A stretch of 64,000 nt of DNA from Anaerobaca lacustris (GTDB lineage Bacteria > Planctomycetota > Phycisphaerae > Sedimentisphaerales > Anaerobacaceae), in NCBI RefSeq assembly GCF_030012215.1, contig NZ_JASCXX010000019.1, positions 50,749-114,748 of the forward strand, written 5' to 3'. Of the stretch, positions 8,336 through 15,917 are shown piece after piece. How positions within the stretch are numbered: position 1 is the stretch's first letter; every line of letters starts with the position of its first letter. Under the pieces are notes generated by a model. That model had not been told where the DNA came from, ran no database searches, and worked only from the letters and a program-made list of their open reading frames with translations. A program made the translations under genes and the position numbers.

Positions 8336-8617
8336 GCAGTCCTCTCTCCTGAAGGAGGTTTCGCTTTTCCACAGCCGCGAGCGGGGTTTGTCGCGGCCCA
8401 CAGCGGCTGCCACCCGAACAGTACTTCACCATTTTAACACATCGACCCCGATTTCGCCACCTCCTTCGGCCCCACTGCGGCATACGCTCCTGCGCCGCTC
8501 GGCGTTCTCGGACGTTAAGTGGGCGGAGGAATCGGCCGATGGGAAGTGCGAGTGAAGGACCGAAGAGAAGCCGGGAGGACGGCCGGATCGCGCTGTGTAT
8601 CGGGAAGGAGACGTCGG

Positions 8618-8827
8618 ATGAATACCGGCTCCATCAAGAGACGCCTGCGGGTCTGCAAGGGGTGCGCCTACCTCTGTACGGGCTGCCCCCACGCCCTGCC
8701 CTGTGTCCGGCAGGGCCAGAAGGTCCGGCCGACCGAGTGCTACGTCTGCTGGCACAACCAAGGCACCATGCTGCCGAAAGACTGCCGGCTGCGCCGCACG
8801 CCCGTTCGACAGAAGGTCCACGCCTGA
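8618..8827 (+). CDS. Cys-rich zinc-ribbon-like small protein
   Basis: 69 aa, not a recognised family. Eight cysteines are arranged as CxxC (13,16), CxxC (20,23), C29, CxxC (41,44) and C56. This pattern suggests one or two structural zinc sites. The protein is basic (IKRRLR at the start, RLRRTPVRQKVHA at the end), consistent with nucleic-acid or protein binding. No signal peptide, so probably cytoplasmic. A GAAGGAG ribosome site lies 10 nt upstream of the ATG. It is convergent with the aromatic-biosynthesis fusion gene. Confidence that it is real rests on the regular Cys spacing and the ribosome binding site. Confidence 0.6.
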   Translation: MNTGSIKRRLRVCKGCAYLCTGCPHALPCVRQGQKVRPTECYVCWHNQGTMLPKDCRLRRTPVRQKVHA

Positions 8828-8851
8828 GAACTGAGCCCAACGATAGTACGC

Positions 8852-8875
8852 TGTAGGATGGGCTTCAGCCCATGC
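8852..8875. repeat. REP palindrome at the 3' end of the aroK-aroC fusion
   Basis: GTAGGATGGGCTTCAGCCCA followed by TGC; the core is the palindrome GGGCTTCAGCCC. A near-identical copy lies at 41207-41240. On the minus strand it supplies the last two codons (Met-Gly) and the TGA stop of the gene at 8865-10475. Confidence 0.75.
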
Positions 8876-10475
8876 GGTCCCAGCCGGGACGCAGCCGGTC
8901 CTGGACCTCCCAGGCGTCGAGCAAGGCCAGGGCCACCATCGATTCAATGACGGGGACGACGCGGGGCACGATGCACGGATCGTGACGGCCGTGGGTTTCG
9001 ATGGGCCGGTTCTCCATCTGTTCGTTCAGAGTCCGCTGCGGCTTGGCAATCGACGACGTCGGCTTGACCGCCACGCGCAACATGATGGATTGCCCGGTGG
9101 AGATGCCGCCGGTGATGCCGCCGGCGTGGTTGCTGACGAATCCGCCGTCGGCCATGTTGTCGTTGGACTGGCTGCCCCGCAGCCGGGTCAGTGCAAAACC
9201 CTCGCCGATCTCGATCCCCTTGATCGCGCCGACCGTCATGATCGCCGCGGTCAATTTGGCGTCGAGCTTCTGGAACACCGGATCGCCCAGGCCGGCGGGC
9301 AGTCCGTGAATCTCGAGTTGAATGACCCCACCGACGGAATCGTTATCATCCTTAGCCGCGAGGATCGCCTGCACCATGCGCTCGGCCGCTGCCCGATCGG
9401 CGCAGCGGACCGGATTGCGCTCGATCGCGTCGTAGTCGCACGTCTCGGCGGCGATGCCCGCGATCTCGACGGCATGGGCCACGATGCGGACGCCGCGATA
9501 GGCCAGCTCCTGCAAGGCGAACGCACCACCCATAACCCGGCCGGCCGTCTCGCGGCCGGAGGAGCGGCCGCCGCCGCGATGGTCGCGAATGCCGTACTTG
9601 CGGTAATACGTGAAGTCGGCGTGGCCGGGACGGAACAGGTCCTTGATCCCCTCGTACTTGGACGAATCCTGGTCGCGATTGAAAATCGCCATCGCAATCG
9701 GTGCGCCGGTGGTCTTGCCCTCAAATACACCCGAGAGCACCTCGACCCGGTCCTTCTCGTCGCGAGGCGTGGTCACTTCGCTCTGGCCGGGCCGGCGACG
9801 GGTGAGCTGCTCCTGAATCTGTTCCTGCGAGAATTCGATGCCGGGCCGGACGCCGTCCAGCACGGCGCCGATGGCCGGGCCGTGGCTCTCGCCAAAGGTT
9901 GTCAGACGGATGATGTCGCCGTAGGTGTTGGCCGCCCGGCAGCGGACGGTCAGCTCCTCAACAATGTGCCCGATCGCGATCTCGGCGATCTGGCTCGGCG
10001 TCCTGCCTGTCGTATCGATCACGGCATCGGCGAACGGGCTGAGCAGCTCCTCGCGGTAGGCGACGTTCTTGTCGAGCTGGGCCCGAGCATCGGGCCCGCG
10101 CAACCAGGGCGGCAGTCCCTTCTCAGCGATGCGGCCCCAAAGCGTAGCCGGGTCGGCCGACAGATAGACCAGAATGGCGTTCTTGCGCAGCGCCCGCCGG
10201 CTGACCGGGTCCAGCAGGCTCGAACCGCCGCAGACGATCAGCTTCCAGTCCGCCTCGGCCAGCTCGACGGCCACCTTCTTCTCGGTCGCCCGAAACGCCG
10301 GCTCGCCGTGCTCGATGAAGATCTCCCGGCACGTGTGCTTCTCGCCCGTGTCCCGCTCGAAGCACTCCTCGATCAGGCGATCCGTCTCGATCGCTTCGAG
10401 GCCGGTCAGCCTGGCCAGTTCGGCCGCCACGGAACTCTTGCCCGCCCCCTTCGGTCCTGCCAATACAATCTTCAC
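8865..10475 (-). CDS. aroK-aroC: Fused shikimate kinase - chorismate synthase
   Basis: 536 aa in one uninterrupted frame. Residues about 1-175 are a shikimate kinase: P-loop GPKGAGKSS, shikimate-contacting Asp in AIETDRLIEE, Arg in PAFRATE, and GGSS in place of the usual GGG motif. Residues about 185-536 are chorismate synthase: NTYGDIIRLTTFGESHG, RRRPGQSEVTTPRDE, RDHRGGGRSSGRETAGR and SNDNMADGGFVSNHAGG, all intact. The two domains would catalyse the phosphorylation of shikimate and the last step to chorismate (the EPSP synthase step lies between). Start: GTG at 10475, with AGGA 8 nt upstream; the next in-frame ATG, 129 nt farther upstream, lies outside homology. This arrangement is uncommon, since the two genes are usually separate or merely adjacent. 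Confidence 0.88.
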   Translation of the reverse strand: MKIVLAGPKGAGKSSVAAELARLTGLEAIETDRLIEECFERDTGEKHTCREIFIEHGEPAFRATEKKVAVELAEADWKLIVCGGSSLLDPVSRRALRKNAILVYLSADPATLWGRIAEKGLPPWLRGPDARAQLDKNVAYREELLSPFADAVIDTTGRTPSQIAEIAIGHIVEELTVRCRAANTYGDIIRLTTFGESHGPAIGAVLDGVRPGIEFSQEQIQEQLTRRRPGQSEVTTPRDEKDRVEVLSGVFEGKTTGAPIAMAIFNRDQDSSKYEGIKDLFRPGHADFTYYRKYGIRDHRGGGRSSGRETAGRVMGGAFALQELAYRGVRIVAHAVEIAGIAAETCDYDAIERNPVRCADRAAAERMVQAILAAKDDNDSVGGVIQLEIHGLPAGLGDPVFQKLDAKLTAAIMTVGAIKGIEIGEGFALTRLRGSQSNDNMADGGFVSNHAGGITGGISTGQSIMLRVAVKPTSSIAKPQRTLNEQMENRPIETHGRHDPCIVPRVVPVIESMVALALLDAWEVQDRLRPGWDRMG

Positions 10476-10643
10476 GATGACATCCTCATACCTGTTCCCA
10501 CGCCGGATTGAGTTTCGAGCGTCCGGCCCGTCGATTCCTACGGCAACGAGGCCTCTTCTCCCATTCGAACACCTTATCTTACCCGCACACACGCACCATT
10601 TCAATGCTCGCTCGTGAGAACGGCCCTACGGTCAGTCGATGGC

Positions 10644-10672
10644 TTTCCGCAAGGGGTTCCAGTCGGTACAAT
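10644..10672 (+). promoter_or_regulatory. Weak promoter candidate for the deacetylase gene
   Basis: TTTCCG (10644-10649), a 17-nt spacer, then TACAAT (10667-10672). The -10 box is good and the -35 box is poor. It lies 59 nt before the ATG at 10732. Confidence 0.3.
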
Positions 10673-10731
10673 AGATGTGCTTCTGCAGGGGTATGTTCAA
10701 TGACCAAGAGGACTCTACCCAGGAGATGGAC

Positions 10732-11634
10732 ATGATGCCAGACACAAAGATAACTCAATCGGCACGCTGGAAACGACCTGTTGTATCGGCGGCCATGTTA
10801 TGTGTCTTCGTCTCTATCGAAGCCGGGCTGCTCGCAAACCAGGCCATAAGCGCGTCGGGACCATCGGCCTCCGACGTCTTCCGCTGGCCCGCCGGACAGC
10901 AGGGCGCCGTGACGCTGTCTTACGACGACGCCATCGTCTCGCATTTCGAGTCCGTCGCTCCACAGCTTGAGAAGGCCCAACTGCGCGGAACCTTCTACAT
11001 CCAGATCGACAGCCCCGGATTCCGACTTCACACCGATGCATGGCGGAAGGTCGCCCGCGCCGGGCACGAGTTGGGAAACCATTCGCTGTTCCACCCCTGT
11101 CGCAAGGACCGGCCGGACGAACACACTTGGCTGTCCGATGACTACAACCTGTCGAAGTACACGCCTGACCGGTGGCTCGGAGAAATGCGGATCGCCAACC
11201 TCGTGCTCCAGCTCATCGACGGCAGGACCGAACGCACCTTCGGCAACACCTGCTGCAACAATCACGTCGGACCACTCGACGACCGGACCAGTCTCGAGAA
11301 GCTCATCCCAAGACTGTTCGTCGGCGCGCGTGGCGAGTACGTCAGCCGACCGATCGACCCGCTGAACGCGAACTTCACGGCGGTGGGCCATTATAGCGGA
11401 GACAGCAAATCGTTCGAGCAGCTTCGCAGCGAAATCGAGTCGGCCGTACGCAAGGGCCAATGGATTTTCTACATGTTCCACGGCGTGGGCGAGGGCACGC
11501 ACAGCCTCTACATCGACGCCCACGAGCACCGCAAGCTCGTCGAATACCTCGCCGCCAACAAGGACCGCATCTGGACCGCGCCAGCCATCGACGTAATCGG
11601 CTACCTTAAGGCCTCCGCGAGGCAATCGCAGTAA
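10732..11634 (+). CDS. Polysaccharide deacetylase (NodB-like, CE4 superfamily)
   Basis: 300 aa, exported (hydrophobic segment VVSAAMLCVFVSIEAGLL). NodB motif 1 appears as TLSYDDAIVSHF (usual TFDD) and motif 2 as HELGNHSLFHP (H-S/T-x-x-H-P). Late in the protein, FYMFHGVGEGTHSL matches the motif 4/5 region. Members remove N- or O-acyl groups from glycans such as peptidoglycan, chitin or xylan using a divalent metal held by Asp-His-His. The ATG at 10732 is chosen because AGGAG (10721-10725) lies 6 nt upstream; upstream in-frame starts (10693, 10726) lack a well-spaced site. Substrate not deducible. Confidence 0.8.
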   Translation: MMPDTKITQSARWKRPVVSAAMLCVFVSIEAGLLANQAISASGPSASDVFRWPAGQQGAVTLSYDDAIVSHFESVAPQLEKAQLRGTFYIQIDSPGFRLHTDAWRKVARAGHELGNHSLFHPCRKDRPDEHTWLSDDYNLSKYTPDRWLGEMRIANLVLQLIDGRTERTFGNTCCNNHVGPLDDRTSLEKLIPRLFVGARGEYVSRPIDPLNANFTAVGHYSGDSKSFEQLRSEIESAVRKGQWIFYMFHGVGEGTHSLYIDAHEHRKLVEYLAANKDRIWTAPAIDVIGYLKASARQSQ

Positions 11635-11755
11635 ACACACTGCTTCTCTTCACGTCCCAGCGCGAGAAGATATGAAATACGCGGGCACGATGGACTCCGT
11701 GCCCGCGCATCATATGGTCTGCAATACGCTTCGCGCGCAACGCCATCCGATCCTA

Positions 11756-12508
11756 TTACCGCACTTCTCCGGTGGCGGCCCATTCGACGCCGTTGCGGAT
11801 CAACTGCTGCATGCTCGGGTGCAGGATGGCCTTGAAGTCGTGGCCGAACGCATTCTGGACGCTGCGGCCCTTGCCATACGGCCTCGTGAAGACCAGCGGC
11901 TCCTCCTTCTCGCTCCAGTCGGAGTAGGCCGAGACCAGGACCTCGATCTCTTCATCGCCCTGAAGCTTGGCGTACAGCTCATCGAAGATCTTGAAGTCCT
12001 TCATCCCTTTGGTGATCGGATGGTCCTTCTTGACGATCTTGGCATCGAAGACGCTTCGCGGGCCGTGGCCGGAAGTGCCCATCACCCACTTGCGACCGCA
12101 CAGCTTGCCGAACTCGGCCCAGTCGGGGAACGAGGCGCTGGCCAGGTGCTGAACGTAGAAGCCCTTGCCGCCCTTGACGAAGTTCAGAAGGTTTTCCTTG
12201 GCCTGGTCGGTCATCTTGGGCGTGCCGCGATGGAACATCGTCAGGACGATCACGTCGTACTTCGCCAGGGCCGCCTTCGAATCGAGGATCAGCGGGTCCT
12301 CGCTGACTCTGACATCGAAGCGGTCCGAGCCGGCCAGGACCTCGCGCGTCTTCTCGGAAATCTCCCGCCAGTCGTGGTACGGCGCCACGTCGTCGCCGGC
12401 AATCAACAGAACCTTGATCTGCGCGGGCTGCTTGCCCTCCTCGGCCGCCCCGCAAACACCCTGCACCATCGCACCCACCAAGACCAAACCCATGAACAGT
12501 CGCCCCAT
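11756..12508 (-). CDS. ThuA-like domain protein (trehalose-utilisation family)
   Basis: 250 aa with signal peptide MGRLFMGLVLVGAMVQGVCG. The class-I glutamine-amidotransferase-like ThuA fold is shown by KVLLIAGDDVAPYHDWRE, YDVIVLTMFHRGTP, NFVKGGKGFYVQHLAS, ITKGMKDFKIFDELYAK and PLVFTRPYGKGRSVQNAFGH. ThuA proteins are common next to Gfo/Idh oxidoreductases and DUF1080 proteins in this phylum and are thought to act in sugar (3-keto-glycoside) metabolism. The ATG at 12508 has GGAG 7 nt upstream. It is convergent with the deacetylase. Confidence 0.85.
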   Translation of the reverse strand: MGRLFMGLVLVGAMVQGVCGAAEEGKQPAQIKVLLIAGDDVAPYHDWREISEKTREVLAGSDRFDVRVSEDPLILDSKAALAKYDVIVLTMFHRGTPKMTDQAKENLLNFVKGGKGFYVQHLASASFPDWAEFGKLCGRKWVMGTSGHGPRSVFDAKIVKKDHPITKGMKDFKIFDELYAKLQGDEEIEVLVSAYSDWSEKEEPLVFTRPYGKGRSVQNAFGHDFKAILHPSMQQLIRNGVEWAATGEVR

Positions 12509-12711
12509 TTCGACACTCCTTCTCTTTCTAAGACCCGATTGGTGTACATACCACGTGCACGACGGGACATGCTAACGCATCGGAGGCGATTGCGAAACGG
12601 AAAAACCCGGAGGTTCGGCAGGTGCAATACCTGTGGAACAGGCGATGCACTGTCAACGGCGCATGGCGATGCGATGATGGCGCTGGCGGGCGGGCGGACG
12701 CAAGAAAGGGA

Positions 12712-12885
12712 TCAGACCCTGTGCATTTCTTCAGTGGAGGCCACGAGCAGCGAGAGCAGGACCGCCCCGACGGCCATCGGGGCCAGTTCGGCAAGGCCCC
12801 AGGCGCCGAGCGTGGCCGTGGCGATCACGACCGACGCAAAACCGATCGCGGCGTATTTCAGGGTCAGTTTGTTGCACTTGCTCAT
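12712..12885 (-). CDS. 57-residue two-helix membrane protein
   Basis: Translation from the ATG at 12885 gives MSKCNKLTLKYAAIGF, then two hydrophobic stretches (about residues 11-28 and 32-50) separated by a short GAWGLAEL turn, and a polar end STEEMHRV. An AAGGGCGG ribosome site lies 7-8 nt upstream. The amino-acid pattern is that of a small inner-membrane hairpin protein. It matches no family I recognise. It is co-directional with the ThuA-like gene about 200 nt downstream. Confidence 0.5.
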   Translation of the reverse strand: MSKCNKLTLKYAAIGFASVVIATATLGAWGLAELAPMAVGAVLLSLLVASTEEMHRV

Positions 12886-12971
12886 CGCGATCCGCCCTTC
12901 TCATGGCTGCCAATGACCCGCGTGCGTGCCCGTCGACCGGGCATCCCACGCTCTGCCCAAAGCATACGGAA

Positions 12972-13158
12972 TGGACGCCGGATGGCCAAATCACAGCGTC
13001 CGCCGACCCGGAGGTCGTCCTGGCCACCGAGTGGCAGCCGTGGCGGTCCCCACGCAGTGATTTGGGCCACGTAAACCTGTCGTACCGGAGTGAATTGCGT
13101 GTCGGGCACAGGTCCAGGCAATGGAACCGGGGGCACTTGGTGATTGACCGTCATGGGC
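12972..13158 (+). pseudogene. Decayed C-terminal fragment of the tandem paralog family
   Basis: In one frame this stretch reads DPEVVLATEWQPWRSPRSDL then GHVNLS. This aligns residue by residue with the tail of the fourth paralog near 24743-24812 (DPEAVLATEWQQWRIPYTDL, AGVNLS). A preceding GQITAS corresponds to GQTATVS. After VNLS the similarity drifts (IDRHG where functional copies have IDDIGYG), indicating small indels and decay. There is no signal peptide, LamG or discoidin portion upstream, so only the tail of a former gene copy survives. It adjoins the promoter and leader of the first intact paralog. Confidence 0.75.
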
Positions 13159-13173
13159 CGATCGCAGTACAAT
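13144..13173 (+). promoter_or_regulatory. Probable promoter of the first tandem paralog
   Basis: TTGACC (13144-13149), an 18-nt spacer, then TACAAT (13168-13173), 92 nt before the ATG at 13266. The -35 box falls in the decayed 3' end of the pseudogene. Confidence 0.45.
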
Positions 13174-13265
13174 GGACTTTGGCTGGAGACGCAACAACTT
13201 CTTGCACGGATGGGCGCACCGATCTGATCGGGAAGCGGCAACCACAGTAGTAAGGAGGACATGCC

Positions 13266-15575
13266 ATGAGATCACAAGCAGTTTCGCTGGCGGTCGTGTT
13301 CTTGGCTGGTTTCGTGGGACTCGGCGTCAGCAGCGCCGAGGTCAATCCAGATGCCATTGTCGCGACCTGGCTCTTTGACGAAGGGGGAGGCGGCATGGCC
13401 GCCGACAGCTCGGGAAATGGGTACGATGCCGACCTGCACGGCAATCCCGCGTGGGTGGAGGGACGGCATGGCTCGGCTCTGGAGTTCGACGGTGGCAGTT
13501 ATCTGGAGGTCCGTGGGTCAAGCGAGAACCTGTCCTTCGGCGGGGCCGCACCGTTCAGCATCGTTGCCTGGGTCAAGAACCAGGGCGGTGGCACCATCGT
13601 GAGCAAATTCAACGGGGGCATTGTCGGCGCCTATATCCTCTCCCTCGGCGCCGGCGGCCTCGTCACATTCCACCGAGAAGTGGAGCCTTGGGCCTATTCC
13701 GGCAGCCGAGCGCTGCCCAGCAACGAATTCGGACATGTCGCCGTCGCATATGACGGCGCCGTCATGAGGATCTATGTCAACGGCGATCTCGATGCCGAAC
13801 AGGATCGAGGTCCTCAGAACACCGACACCGTTACGCCGGTCCTCATTGGCGCCCAGTTGACGGGAGGCACGCCCAGCGGGTTCTTCACGGGCGTGCTCGA
13901 CGAAGTGGCCCTGTTTGACGTCGCTCTTACCGCGGCCGAGATCAGCGAGGCCATGAAGGGACTCACCCCCTCCAAGGCGACCTTACCCAGCCCGCAGGAC
14001 GGGGCCGTCGACGTGCCGCGTGATACGAGCCTGAGCTGGAAGGCGGCGGGCACGGCGGCAACGCACGATGTGTACTTCGGCACAAATCGGGAGGATGTCA
14101 ATGCCGCCGGCACTGGTGCTCCGCTCGGTGTGCTGGTCAGCAGAGGGCAGACGGAGACGACCTACGCACCGCCCGACGTTCTGACGTATGGTGCGACCTG
14201 CTTCTGGCGTATCGATGAAGTCAACGGCGCCCCGGACTACACGGTGTTCAAGGGGAACGTCTGGAGCTTCACGGTCGAGCCGTTTGCCTATCCGATCCGG
14301 AACATCACGGCCACGAGCAACGTGACCTCAGGCGAGGGACAGGGGCCTGAGAACACCGTCAACGGCTCCGGATTGAACGCCGATGACGAGCACTCGATCG
14401 AAAGCACCGACATGTGGCTGGTCGGCCCCGGCGATGAGGCGGTGTACATCCAGTATCAGTTCGACGGCATATACAGGCTGCACGAGATGCTGGTGTGGAA
14501 CTACAACGTGCAGTTCGAGCCGATCCTGGGCTTCGGGCTCAAAGATGTCACGATAGAGTACTCCGAAGACGGGGAGGACTGGACCGCGCTGGGCGACGTG
14601 GAGTTCGCCAAGGCCACTGCAAAGGCTACGTACACAGCGAATACGATCGTCGATTTCAATGGCAAGGTCGCCCGGTTCGTTCGCCTCCGCGTCCACAGCA
14701 ACTGGGGCACCATGTCTCAGTACGGCCTGAGCGAAGTCCGTTTCCTGTTCATCCCGACCCAGGCAAGAGAACCACAGCCGCCGGACGGCCGGAGCGACGT
14801 GGACGTAAGCGTCATACTGAGTTGGCGCATGGGCCGCGAGGCCATCTCGCATGAGGTGTACTTCGGTACAAGCCCCGACGAGCTGCCGTTGGTGGCCCTC
14901 CTGGACCGCGCCGTCTTCACGCCGGGGGTGATGGACTTCGGCACCACATACTACTGGAGGGTCGATGAGATCATAGACGCGACATGGGCCGGCAACCTCT
15001 GGAGCTTCACGACACGAGAATATGCCCTGATCGAGGACTTCGAGAGCTACACGGACAACATCGAGGCCGGCGAGGCGATCTTCGACACCTGGCTCGACGG
15101 CTGGGTCAACGACACCGGCTCGACCGTCGGCTACCTCGACGCTCCCTTCGCCGAACGGACCATCGTCCACAGCGGCCGGCAGTCGATGCCGCTTCAATAC
15201 GACAATTCGATTGCGCCGTTCTACTCCGAGGCCGAGCGGATTTTCGACGCGCCGCAGGACTGGACCGTCGGCGCCGCCGACAGCCTGCGTCTGCATTTTC
15301 GGGGCGACGAGACGAATTCGGCGCAGACGCTGTACGCCATGGTCAGAGACAGCAGCGGGCAGACCGCGACGGTCAGCCACACCGACGCGGAGGCCCTCCT
15401 GCTCACCGAGTGGCAGCAGTGGCGAATCCCCTACAGTGACCTGGGCGACGTGAACCTGAGCCGAGTCAGCGCGATGGTCATCGGCGTCGGCAGCCGGACC
15501 AGCCCGGCCGCCGGCGGTGCGGGGATCGTCTATATCGACGACATCGACTACGGTAAACCTGTCGCAACGGAATAA
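13266..15575 (+). CDS. Secreted LamG / discoidin modular protein, paralog 1
   Basis: 769 aa. Signal peptide 1-24 (ends VSSA), then a LamG jelly-roll (about 30-230: TWLFDEGGGGMAADSSGNGY, VLDEVALFDVALTAAEI), an FN3-like segment (THDVYFGTNREDV...YWRIDEV type), a discoidin/F5-8 type C module (about 345-500: WNYNVQFEPILGFGLKDVTI), a second FN3-like segment, and a C-terminal jelly-roll (about 590-765: IFDTWLDGWVN, VNLSRVSAMVIGVGSR, GIVYIDDIDYG). AAGGAGG lies 7 nt before the ATG. It contains no recognisable enzyme domain and is probably a surface or extracellular glycan-binding protein. It is the simplest of four tandem paralogs: its C-terminal jelly-roll is uninterrupted. Confidence 0.85.
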   Translation: MRSQAVSLAVVFLAGFVGLGVSSAEVNPDAIVATWLFDEGGGGMAADSSGNGYDADLHGNPAWVEGRHGSALEFDGGSYLEVRGSSENLSFGGAAPFSIVAWVKNQGGGTIVSKFNGGIVGAYILSLGAGGLVTFHREVEPWAYSGSRALPSNEFGHVAVAYDGAVMRIYVNGDLDAEQDRGPQNTDTVTPVLIGAQLTGGTPSGFFTGVLDEVALFDVALTAAEISEAMKGLTPSKATLPSPQDGAVDVPRDTSLSWKAAGTAATHDVYFGTNREDVNAAGTGAPLGVLVSRGQTETTYAPPDVLTYGATCFWRIDEVNGAPDYTVFKGNVWSFTVEPFAYPIRNITATSNVTSGEGQGPENTVNGSGLNADDEHSIESTDMWLVGPGDEAVYIQYQFDGIYRLHEMLVWNYNVQFEPILGFGLKDVTIEYSEDGEDWTALGDVEFAKATAKATYTANTIVDFNGKVARFVRLRVHSNWGTMSQYGLSEVRFLFIPTQAREPQPPDGRSDVDVSVILSWRMGREAISHEVYFGTSPDELPLVALLDRAVFTPGVMDFGTTYYWRVDEIIDATWAGNLWSFTTREYALIEDFESYTDNIEAGEAIFDTWLDGWVNDTGSTVGYLDAPFAERTIVHSGRQSMPLQYDNSIAPFYSEAERIFDAPQDWTVGAADSLRLHFRGDETNSAQTLYAMVRDSSGQTATVSHTDAEALLLTEWQQWRIPYSDLGDVNLSRVSAMVIGVGSRTSPAAGGAGIVYIDDIDYGKPVATE

Positions 15576-15580
15576 TGGCT

Positions 15581-15597
15581 CCACCGAATTGCGGTGG
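15581..15597 (+). terminator. Short hairpin after paralog 1
   Basis: CCACCG - aattg - CGGTGG stem-loop starting 5 nt after the stop. It is short and lacks a U-tract, so it is a weak terminator candidate. Confidence 0.3.
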
Positions 15598-15766
15598 GCT
15601 CGTCGCGACACGTGGGAGCGACGGAACCGGCGATGCCGAGGCCCGGATCATCCGTTCGAGCTTCAGCCTGATCCGTGGGGTCGCGCGCTGTCGTTGCGGC
15701 ACCCGGTCCGTGTCCCTCCTTGCAGGGCCGGCCCTGGGCCGAAGCAGAAACCCGTGGCGAAGTATC

Positions 15767-15795
15767 TTGACCCTCGCGAGCGAAGGTGTTAAGAT
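15767..15795 (+). promoter_or_regulatory. Probable sigma-70 promoter of paralog 2
   Basis: TTGACC (15767-15772), an exact 17-nt spacer, then TAAGAT (15790-15795). It lies 122 nt upstream of the ATG at 15918. The rest of the 342-nt gap (15576-15917) holds no gene. Confidence 0.5.
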
Positions 15796-15917
15796 AGGAT
15801 GCAAAGCTAAAGAAAATGGGGATTCTGCGGCAGGTGTGTTGCCTGCCTCGACACGTCGCGATCAGAAGGTCCGTCACGTCTTGATTCCTGTTTTTCCCTT
15901 GTTGAAGGAGGACTGTT

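Noticed and set aside
8982..10511. 509-aa plus-strand open frame opposite aroK-aroC
   Set aside because: Long antisense frames arise from the high GC content and codon bias; the minus strand carries all the enzyme motifs.
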